A DNA stretch of 9,750 nt from SAR116 cluster bacterium (GTDB lineage: Bacteria; Pseudomonadota; Alphaproteobacteria; Puniceispirillales; GCA-002684695), in assembly GCA_002684695.1 (NCBI GenBank), contig NYVQ01000052.1:40105-49854 (forward strand), in the 5' to 3' direction. The position numbers and the translations under genes are program-made. Below, one piece after another: positions 1 to 5,593 of this stretch. A model generated the notes under the pieces. The model made no database searches, was not told the DNA's origin, and worked only from the letters and a program-made list of their open reading frames with translations. Every line of letters begins with the position of its first letter. Within the stretch, counting starts at the first letter, position 1.

Positions 1-710
1 CCTAATTCATAATCATTCGATTTTTCTAATTTTTGTAATGAGTTTTTACCTACTAAAATCAAATTTAAATAATTTCCTCCAGAAAAAGGATAATAAACAA
101 TGTGCCATCCATCATCCAACCATAAATTTATCGAAGACTGAAATAAGATAGAATTATATTTATTTCTTTTTATTATTGACCTGAAAATATATTTTTTTTC
201 ACTTTTTTCATTTGCTTTAAAAACTAAATTATCTCTGAAAATGCCACTTGGTCCATCAGCACCTAGAATGAATTCGGATGAATATTCGTCTCCTGAAGAA
301 GAAATGCATTTACATTCCTTTTCATTACTTGTGAAAGAAATAATTTTTTTATTAATTATGCTGGTATTTTCATTGCTTTCAATTTGCTCTTTTATAGATA
401 TAAGTAAATTTCTTCTCTCAATAGTAAAATATTGTTGATCTACATTAATTGATGATAGGTCTTGTTTAAAATTTTGATTTCTTACCCTAATTGATGAAAT
501 AGGATTTAAAAATTTTTTTAAATTATCAAAGCACCCAAGATTTTTAAGGAATTTAATAGAGTTTGGAGGTATTTGAATTGCACCTTCCAAATTTTCATTT
601 TTTGGGCAAAACCAAACAACATTTTTTTTTAGTCTAGAACATACATACGCTGCTATAGAGCCAGCAATTCCTCCACCAACAACTATAAATTGCGAATATT
701 TTTCTCTCAT
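1..710 (-). CDS. FAD-dependent monooxygenase, UbiH/salicylate-hydroxylase-like (partial, C-terminus off the left edge)
   Basis: Reading the minus strand from ATG at 710, the frame stays open for about 236 codons to the window edge, so the C-terminus is missing. The protein begins with a Rossmann FAD-binding fingerprint, VVGGGIAGS (GxGxxG at residues 12-17). It continues with GAIQIPPNSIKFLKNLG (43-59), matching the 'GAGIQLSPNA' segment of aromatic-ring flavoprotein hydroxylases, then FTIERRNLL (95-103), where an Arg is conserved in the family. GADGPSG (150-156) is the DG motif that contacts FAD and NAD(P)H. A later WHIVYYPFSGGNYLNLI segment resembles the 'HYPVRGG..LN' strand of these enzymes. 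Members insert one oxygen atom into aromatic or quinone-precursor rings; the substrate cannot be read here, and ubiquinone hydroxylation is only one option. The usual acidic residue ending beta-strand 2 appears to be Cys35 or a neighbour. No Shine-Dalgarno is evident. It is divergent from the nucleoside hydrolase gene. Confidence 0.85.
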   Translation of the reverse strand, partial: MREKYSQFIVVGGGIAGSIAAYVCSRLKKNVVWFCPKNENLEGAIQIPPNSIKFLKNLGCFDNLKKFLNPISSIRVRNQNFKQDLSSINVDQQYFTIERRNLLISIKEQIESNENTSIINKKIISFTSNEKECKCISSSGDEYSSEFILGADGPSGIFRDNLVFKANEKSEKKYIFRSIIKRNKYNSILFQSSINLWLDDGWHIVYYPFSGGNYLNLILVGKNSLQKLEKSNDYEL

Positions 711-789
711 AATAATTATTTATATGATTTCTAATTTAGAATAAATCAATATATGTATATAATATCATTTATTGTTATAGAAAATCTAT
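711..789. promoter_or_regulatory. Divergent intergenic region, monooxygenase / nucleoside hydrolase
   Basis: This 79-bp A/T-rich gap must carry the promoters for both flanking genes. On the plus strand a perfect TATAAT lies at 758-763, with TTTAGA (4 of 6 matches to TTGACA) at 735-740 and a 17-bp spacer. That would place transcription start near 770, about 20 nt before the ATG at 790. In such A/T-rich DNA a TATAAT match is weak evidence alone; the spacing is what makes it plausible. No ribosome binding site stands out for either gene. Confidence 0.35.
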
Positions 790-1743
790 ATGAGCATTAA
801 AGTAATATTCGATACTGATCCGGGAATAGATGATGCTTTTGCATTATTTTATGCATTATCTCACCCTGAAGTAGAGGTGATAGGAATTACGACTGTGTTT
901 GGAAACGTTCCAATCGATATATCAACTAATAATGCATACATCCTAATAGAAAAAAGTGAAAGTAATATACAAGTATTTAAGGGTGCATCTAAACCTCTTT
1001 TGAGACCCAATGGTAATTTCCCATATTTTATTCACGGTGATGATGGTCTGGGAAACATTAATCATGCACGTCCTGAAAATATAAAAGACAATATTGAAGC
1101 TTCTGATTTTATTATTGATAGAGCTTATCGCTATCCTAGAGAAATTAATATAATAGCTGTGGGCCCACTTACAAATATTGCCAATGTTATAAATAAAGAT
1201 CCCAAAATTGTAGAAATTATCAAATCGATTACAATTATGGGGGGCTCCTGGTTTGCAGGTGGAAATATATCGCCAGTTGCTGAAGCAAATATCTATAATG
1301 ACCCTGAAGCAGCTGAGATTGTTTTTAAGTCCAAAATCCCTATTACAATGATAGGCTTAGATGTAACTCATAAAGTGTTTCTAACAGCCAGCCATATAAA
1401 ATATTTAGCCTCTCTTAAAAATAATTCTGGAAAATTTTTACAGGATATTTCCAGTTTTTATGTAAAGTTTTATAAGGAAACTAAAAACATGAATGGATGC
1501 TATTTTCATGATGCAACAGCCGCAATAGCCTTTACAAATCCTGAATTTTTTATTTTCAAGAAAGGTAAGGTATTTGTTTCACAGGATAGACTTACGCGTG
1601 GTCAGACTGTTATTTTTGAAAGTGAAAAATTCCATGAAACTCCTATTGATGATGAAAGGAAAAATATTAATATTGCAAAAAAAGTACAAAGTAAGAAAGT
1701 TATCAACAAATTTTTAGAAATAGCTGAAAAATATATGAAGTGA
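790..1743 (+). CDS. Inosine-uridine-preferring nucleoside hydrolase family protein
   Basis: The protein hydrolyses the N-glycosidic bond of ribonucleosides to free base plus ribose, a cytosolic salvage reaction. At 317 aa it has the normal family length. The N-terminal signature DTDPGIDDA (residues 8-16) supplies the Ca2+-binding aspartates D10, D14 and D15. GPLTN (125-129) carries the metal-binding Thr backbone position. EANIYNDPEAA (165-175) matches the 'EFNIYVDPEAA' ribose-binding segment, with N167 in the substrate-contact position. H240-D241 in FHDATAA match the catalytic His and the last metal-binding Asp. All key residues are present, so an active enzyme is expected. Base preference (purine or pyrimidine) cannot be read; the family also includes ribosylpyrimidine and ribosylnicotinamide hydrolases. 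The next gene starts 6 nt after its stop, so the two are probably cotranscribed. Confidence 0.93.
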   Translation: MSIKVIFDTDPGIDDAFALFYALSHPEVEVIGITTVFGNVPIDISTNNAYILIEKSESNIQVFKGASKPLLRPNGNFPYFIHGDDGLGNINHARPENIKDNIEASDFIIDRAYRYPREINIIAVGPLTNIANVINKDPKIVEIIKSITIMGGSWFAGGNISPVAEANIYNDPEAAEIVFKSKIPITMIGLDVTHKVFLTASHIKYLASLKNNSGKFLQDISSFYVKFYKETKNMNGCYFHDATAAIAFTNPEFFIFKKGKVFVSQDRLTRGQTVIFESEKFHETPIDDERKNINIAKKVQSKKVINKFLEIAEKYMK

Positions 1744-1749
1744 ACAAAC

Positions 1750-2562
1750 ATGTTTTTTATTTTATCTAAAGTTTTTAGTTTTTTTATATATCCTTTGCAT
1801 TTTATTTTTGGGCTAATATTGCTGTATATTTTTTTGAAAAAAATAAAAATATTAAAAACTTTATCTAAATTTATTCTGTTTATAATTATTGCTTGTTTGT
1901 TGATAGGTGGTTCAAGTTATATTTCCAATTATTTGCTTTGGAATTTAGAGAATAAAGTTAAATTAAATATCCCAAATGATGTTACAGGAATAATTTTACT
2001 AGGCGGATCTTTTAATAATGTAGAAAAATCATTTCAAATGAAACATGTATCTTTAAACGAAGCTTCTGAAAGAATTGTTGAAGCTTATTATTTACTAAAT
2101 AAATTTCCAAAAGCAAGTCTGATAATGGTTGCTAATAGTGGTTCACTGAAGCCAAAAGGACCTTCAGAAGCTGAAATGGCGAGATTATTTTTCGAAAAAT
2201 TTAATGTTAATAAGGATAGATTATTTATAGAGCCTCTAGCTAATAACACCTATCAAGAAAGTATTTTCATATCAGAATATATTTCTAATATTGGAGGTAA
2301 TTGGATACTTGTTACGTCAGCATCTCATATGCCAAGATCAATAAATTTGTTCCAATCCAGAAATCTTAATAAAGCTCTTATATTTCCTTACCCAACAGAT
2401 TATTCTTCAGACAAGCCTAAACCATCTTTTGACTATCATTTAATTAACTTAGGAAAATATAAAAAGTTAATTCATGAATACTTAGGTATTTTTGTTTATT
2501 GGATAACTGGAAGAACCAAAGATTTTTGGCCAAATCTAGATGTGATGCCAGTCAAGAGTTAA
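1750..2562 (+). CDS. YdcF/ElyC-like membrane protein with DUF218 domain
   Basis: The 270-aa protein has two hydrophobic N-terminal segments (about residues 5-29 and 39-60), then a soluble DUF218 domain (about 79-245) predicted to face the periplasm. Visible motifs are GIILLGGS (80-87), the polar stretch SGSLKPKGPSEAE (130-142), FIEPLANNTYQE (159-170) and LVTSASHMPRS (187-197). The last two are the most conserved DUF218 elements and line its putative active site. The architecture and length match E. coli ElyC (about 259 aa), which affects envelope and peptidoglycan-precursor metabolism, more than the shorter SanA or YdcF. The biochemical activity of the family is poorly defined, so no reaction is assigned. 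It follows the nucleoside hydrolase after 6 nt in the same direction; that pairing suggests cotranscription rather than a shared pathway. Confidence 0.85.
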   Translation: MFFILSKVFSFFIYPLHFIFGLILLYIFLKKIKILKTLSKFILFIIIACLLIGGSSYISNYLLWNLENKVKLNIPNDVTGIILLGGSFNNVEKSFQMKHVSLNEASERIVEAYYLLNKFPKASLIMVANSGSLKPKGPSEAEMARLFFEKFNVNKDRLFIEPLANNTYQESIFISEYISNIGGNWILVTSASHMPRSINLFQSRNLNKALIFPYPTDYSSDKPKPSFDYHLINLGKYKKLIHEYLGIFVYWITGRTKDFWPNLDVMPVKS

Positions 2563-2587
2563 CAATCTTAAAATCACGAAATAATTT

Positions 2588-2609
2588 GTCTAATTTAGAC
2601 TTTAATTTT
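2588..2609 (+). terminator. Possible weak terminator after the DUF218 gene
   Basis: GTCTAATTTAGAC at 2588-2600 is a perfect inverted repeat: a 5-bp stem GTCTA/TAGAC with a 3-nt ATT loop. It is followed by TTTAATTTT and lies 25 nt past the stop of the DUF218 gene. The stem is short and A/T-rich, so its strength as an intrinsic terminator is doubtful, but it is the best hairpin-plus-T-tract seen after this two-gene unit. Confidence 0.3.
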
Positions 2610-2790
2610 AGATATGTTTTAATATTTTAAATCGAAATTTCGTAGAATTTTCAAAATTTAATTCTTATTACATTCTATAAATAGTTTTTTTAAATAAAGT
2701 CTTAGTTTAGGTTTAAACCTTGCAGTTTAAGAAAACTTCTTTCTCTTGGTTATGAAATGATTTTATCAAAAAAATGCAATGTTTAACCAT
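2610..2790. other. Intergenic spacer with small palindromes, no convincing gene
   Basis: With the hairpin before it, this forms one of the longest non-coding stretches in the window (228 bp in total between the two convergent stops). It holds CGAAATTTCG (2633-2642, 10-bp palindrome) and AGGTTTAAACCT (2709-2720, 12-bp palindrome). An overlapping hairpin is TTAAAC-CTTGCA-GTTTAA (2713-2730). GTTTAA recurs at 2711, 2725 and 2781. I see no RNA gene, riboswitch or supported small protein. The palindromes may help terminate convergent transcripts or encode a short RNA, but nothing proves it. Confidence 0.4.
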
Positions 2791-3084
2791 CTAGTGAGTA
2801 TGATTTTTTTTAAGTTTTTCAATTTTTTCTTTTGAGGCTTCTTTTTGAAATTTCTTTTTCCAATCATCGTATGGCATTCCATAAATTATTTTCCTCGCTT
2901 CTGGATCAGATACTTCATTATTTAATTTTAAACTTTCTTCCCGATACCATCTAGAAAGGCAATTTCTACAAAACCCTGCTAAATTCATTAAATCAATATT
3001 TTGAACGTCTTTTCTTTCATCTAAGTGATTTAATAACCTTTTAAAAGTTGCTGCTTCTATCTTTGTGTTAATATTATCTTTCAT
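2791..3084 (-). CDS. DUF1244 family protein (SMc04008-like)
   Basis: This is a 97-aa cytosolic protein of unknown function, recognised from the strongly conserved core DVQNIDLMNLAGFCRNCLS (residues 26-44) and the downstream EARKIIYGMPYDDWKKK (62-78). Both are hallmarks of DUF1244, a small helical family common in alphaproteobacteria and other proteobacteria. C39 and C42 in FCRNCL form a CxxC pair, which might bind metal or be redox active; that is inference. The C-terminal tail is Lys-rich and ends in NHTH. The ATG at 3084 is preceded by AAAGGT at good spacing, one of the clearer ribosome binding sites here, and fixes the start. The gene is divergent from mntR across 126 bp. Function unassigned. 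Confidence 0.9.
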   Translation of the reverse strand: MKDNINTKIEAATFKRLLNHLDERKDVQNIDLMNLAGFCRNCLSRWYREESLKLNNEVSDPEARKIIYGMPYDDWKKKFQKEASKEKIEKLKKNHTH

Positions 3085-3179
3085 TGTTTACCTTTAAATT
3101 TCTATAATTTTAAAATACTACAATTTTAGTTTCAACCCCAGTCAATCTTAATATTGCATAATTTAAAAAAAAAACTAAT

Positions 3180-3203
3180 GTAATATTATAAAATTAATAT
3201 TAC
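3180..3203. promoter_or_regulatory. Inverted repeat just upstream of mntR, candidate operator
   Basis: GTAATATTA-N6-TAATATTAC is a perfect 9-bp inverted repeat spanning 24 bp and ending 7 nt before the TTG start of the MntR-like gene. An extra half-site-like TTAATATTGC lies at 3148-3157, 46 bp upstream of the matching TTAATATTAC. DtxR/MntR proteins bind palindromes as dimers and some autoregulate, so this could be the operator or could overlap the -10 region. The sequence does not obviously match the published E. coli MntR box, and a palindrome made mostly of A and T can arise by chance. Confidence 0.35.
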
Positions 3204-3210
3204 TAGAATT

Positions 3211-3645
3211 TTGACAGATCTTAAGAAAAAAAAATATCAAAATGACTCTAGTCATAGATTTAATAATCTAAGAGCAGCACATCAATCTGAACTTGCTGAA
3301 GATTATGTTGAGATGATTTTTGAATTAATAGAAGAAAAAGGTGAAGCTCGTTCAGTTGATTTAGCTGATAGATTTGGAGTAAGTAATCCTACAGTTAATG
3401 CTTCAATTCAGAGACTTCAAAAAGATGAACTCGTAGAATCAAAGCCATATAGATCAATCTTTTTGACAAAAAAAGGTGAGGAACTAGCAAAATTTTGTAA
3501 AAATAGACATGAAATTGTCTATAATTTTTTATTATCTATAGGTGTAAAACCAGAAACTGCCTTAACAGATGCAGAAGGTCTTGAACATCATGTAAGCATT
3601 GAAACTTTAGAAGCTTTCAAAAAACATATTAAAAATAATATTTAA
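3211..3645 (+). CDS. mntR: Manganese-responsive transcriptional regulator, MntR/DtxR family
   Basis: The 144-aa protein closely resembles E. coli-type MntR along its whole length. A winged helix-turn-helix (about residues 36-86) contains EARSVDLADRFGVSNPTVNASIQRL and the wing YRSIFLT. It is followed by the dimerisation and metal-binding helices. Expected Mn2+ ligands are in place: D31 and E34 in EDYVEMI, H100 in NRHEIV, and E122, E125 and H126 in DAEGLEHHVS. It probably represses Mn2+ uptake and/or activates Mn export when Mn2+ is replete; no Mn transporter gene lies in the window. The start is TTG: an in-frame stop at 3181-3183 and no upstream ATG or GTG leave TTG 3211 as best choice, and the first in-frame ATG codes for M35, after metal ligands. 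Its stop overlaps the convergent glycosyltransferase gene stop by 4 bp. Confidence 0.9.
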   Translation: MTDLKKKKYQNDSSHRFNNLRAAHQSELAEDYVEMIFELIEEKGEARSVDLADRFGVSNPTVNASIQRLQKDELVESKPYRSIFLTKKGEELAKFCKNRHEIVYNFLLSIGVKPETALTDAEGLEHHVSIETLEAFKKHIKNNI

Positions 3646-5084
3646 ATCTTTTCTAAATAATAAAAATATAAAGTTCTTGATTTTCCTTTTGTAATTTTAT
3701 TATCAGAAACGGCAATCTTATTAATTTCATAACTATTTTTAATTTTTTCTGGAATATCATTATTTTCACTTAAATAATAAAATTTTTTGCTTTCATTTTT
3801 ACTTATGCTGTATTTTAGTTCGTAATGATTAGCTGGGGAAAATGATGTTTGGGGGACTCTAATTTCTATATCATGATTCCTTAAATAATAGAAAAGCTCA
3901 GCTGCAACACCTCGCCTTTCAACTAAAATTATTTTGCTTTTACCTTTTTCTACTATTTCAACAATATCATTGCTAAGAGATTGCCAGCCTTTAAGTTTTC
4001 TTAAAGGGTCAGATTTTAGGTTTAAAATCGAAACGTTTCCAGTTATAGAAATCACAATAATTAATATGCAAATAATTGCATTAGTTAACAAACAAATTGT
4101 AGCTATCTTTATTCTTGAACTTAAATAGTAGCCTGAAATTATACTTATACCGGGTAACGCGGTTGCTGCCCAATTTGCATTTGCTTCAGAAAAATAGCCT
4201 TGAAAAATCATAATAAAATACACTGGCAAGACAAAAGGCAATATTAATGTGATGTTTTTGGGTTGGGTTTTATAATTTAATAAAGAAATAAAAAAAATAC
4301 TTAATAAAATAGGACCAACTACAATAAACTGACCTGTAATAAATATTATTGAACCAAGGAAAGAATAACTCGGAGAGTCAATTACAGCATTTGATGAAAG
4401 ATGACTAACTGTATAAAAATTATTATAAAAATTCCATAAAATATTTGGAATTGAAATAGATATAAAAGAAATAAGAAATAGTAATACTTGTAATAAGTTT
4501 ATTTTCGATTTTTTATAAAATGATAAAGCGTAAATTAGAATTAATCCTAGAGGCAAATAAATAGCTGCATATTTTGCATATAACCCTAAACCAGAAAAAA
4601 TCCCTGCCAATAACCAGCTACTTTTATTTTCAGATTTATGCGCTTTTACTATCATTAAAATGCTAATAGAAAAAAATAACATCAATGGTGTGTCCGTTGA
4701 CATTATAAATGATCCAACACCTACAATTGGGAGCGTAAGCCATATTAAAGAAGATAACAATTGGGCAATATGGTTTGTAGTGAATTCTCTTGCCAAAAAA
4801 TATAAAACTATTGCTGTGGCGCCATGCAGTATTGGAGCAAAAATTCTTACTGCAAATTCAAAGTCACCAAATAAATATATTGATAAGCTTATTAACCATG
4901 CTATCAATGGAGGTTTTGAGAAGTAACCCCAACTCAGGTTCTTACTCCAAAGCCAATATTGAGCCTCATCAGCAGACAATTCTAAAGGAGTTACAATAAC
5001 TGCTATACACCTAAGTAAAACAATAAAAAAACATAATATCAACAACAATTTCAAACTGTGTTTTTCGTGAATTAAATTTTTCAT
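3642..5084 (-). CDS. GT39-family (PMT_2/ArnT-like) membrane glycosyltransferase
   Basis: The 480-aa inner-membrane protein has about ten or eleven hydrophobic segments up to residue 347, then a soluble C-terminal domain (about 348-480). The first periplasmic loop carries LSADEAQYW (37-44), with D39-E40 as the acidic catalytic motif of C-type glycosyltransferases, followed by GYFSKPPLIAWL (53-64). D131 in STDTPL and EANANWAA (300-307) are further signatures of this bacterial GT39 group. Such enzymes move a sugar from a polyprenyl-phosphate carrier to lipid A, other lipids or proteins on the periplasmic side; donor and acceptor are not readable here. The tail contains DPLRKLKGWQ (359-368), seen in many proteobacterial relatives. 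It is monocistronic by context: divergent from sufE and convergent with mntR. Not called arnT because no aminoarabinose genes are nearby. Confidence 0.85.
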   Translation of the reverse strand: MKNLIHEKHSLKLLLILCFFIVLLRCIAVIVTPLELSADEAQYWLWSKNLSWGYFSKPPLIAWLISLSIYLFGDFEFAVRIFAPILHGATAIVLYFLAREFTTNHIAQLLSSLIWLTLPIVGVGSFIMSTDTPLMLFFSISILMIVKAHKSENKSSWLLAGIFSGLGLYAKYAAIYLPLGLILIYALSFYKKSKINLLQVLLFLISFISISIPNILWNFYNNFYTVSHLSSNAVIDSPSYSFLGSIIFITGQFIVVGPILLSIFFISLLNYKTQPKNITLILPFVLPVYFIMIFQGYFSEANANWAATALPGISIISGYYLSSRIKIATICLLTNAIICILIIVISITGNVSILNLKSDPLRKLKGWQSLSNDIVEIVEKGKSKIILVERRGVAAELFYYLRNHDIEIRVPQTSFSPANHYELKYSISKNESKKFYYLSENNDIPEKIKNSYEINKIAVSDNKITKGKSRTLYFYYLEKI

Positions 5085-5114
5085 ATCTTATGCTATTGAT
5101 TTAAATTATATTTA

Positions 5115-5144
5115 TTATAAATAATTTATAAAATTTATAAATTT
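5115..5144. promoter_or_regulatory. Two adjacent A/T palindromes between the glycosyltransferase gene and sufE
   Basis: TTATAAAT-A-ATTTATAA (5115-5131) is a perfect 8-bp-arm inverted repeat. It shares its last base with the perfect 14-bp palindrome AAATTTATAAATTT (5131-5144). Both lie in the 80-bp divergent promoter gap, 20-50 bp before the sufE start. They could be binding sites for a dimeric regulator, for instance an iron or Fe-S regulator given sufE, or just promoter -10 sequence. The DNA here is almost pure A/T, which makes chance palindromes likely. Confidence 0.3.
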
Positions 5145-5164
5145 AAATAATTTTTACAGTATAC

Positions 5165-5593
5165 ATGCAAATGAATAATATAAAACCAACGTCTGATGAA
5201 GTTATTGAAGAGATAATTGATGAATTTAACTTTTTTGATGATTGGGAAGATAAATACGCTCATATAATTGATATGGGTAAAAAATTGGAAAAACTTGATC
5301 AAAGTCTTATGGTCGAAGATGCAAAATTAAAAGGTTGCCAATCAACGGTTTATTTTCATCATCAAAAAGAAAACGATAACAATATTAAGTTTAAAGCTTC
5401 TTCTGACGCCGCAATTGTCCAAGGTCTCATTGCTCTTTTATTAAGAGTTTATAATAATAGAAACAGTCAAGAAATCTTAAATACGCGTATAGATTTTATT
5501 AGTAAAATTGGTCTTAACGAACATCTATCTGTAACCAGAAAAAATGGTTTATCTTCGATGATAAAAGCTATAAAAAATGCAGCACAAATTTAA
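5165..5593 (+). CDS. sufE: Cysteine desulfurase sulfur acceptor SufE
   Basis: The 142-aa single-domain protein matches SufE (E. coli form 138 aa). It accepts persulfide sulfur from the cysteine desulfurase SufS, stimulates that enzyme and passes sulfur to the SufBCD scaffold for Fe-S cluster assembly in the cytosol. The active-site cysteine is C58 in the diagnostic KGCQSTVYF segment (56-64). The N-terminal DDWEDKYAHIIDMGKKL (25-41) and the later SSDAAIVQGLIALLL are also typical. Two in-frame ATGs (5165 and 5171) could start it and nothing separates them clearly; the first is taken. No sufS, sufB, sufC or sufD is next to it, so it stands apart from the main suf operon. Its stop codon overlaps the end of the convergent regulator gene in the sequence TTAA. 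Confidence 0.93.
   Translation: MQMNNIKPTSDEVIEEIIDEFNFFDDWEDKYAHIIDMGKKLEKLDQSLMVEDAKLKGCQSTVYFHHQKENDNNIKFKASSDAAIVQGLIALLLRVYNNRNSQEILNTRIDFISKIGLNEHLSVTRKNGLSSMIKAIKNAAQI

Noticed and set aside
241..438. Plus-strand open frame of 65 codons
   Set aside because: It lies wholly inside the minus-strand FAD monooxygenase, which has clear family motifs; the plus-strand product has no recognisable features.
2713..2790. Possible 25-codon minus-strand small gene starting right after the DUF1244 stop
   Set aside because: ATG directly follows the TAG stop but there is no ribosome binding site, no recognisable motif, and the length is expected by chance.
3085..3210. A manganese riboswitch (yybP-ykoY type) upstream of mntR
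   Set aside because: The region is only 126 bp, very A/T-rich and lacks the conserved G/C-bearing internal loops; only a simple inverted repeat is visible.
3934..4128. Plus-strand open frame of 64 codons
   Set aside because: Antisense to the C-terminal part of the GT39 gene; low-complexity hydrophobic translation with no family resemblance.
4660..4999. Two overlapping plus-strand open frames (4660-4926 and 4790-4999)
   Set aside because: Both are antisense to the motif-bearing N-terminal half of the GT39 gene and overlap each other in different frames.
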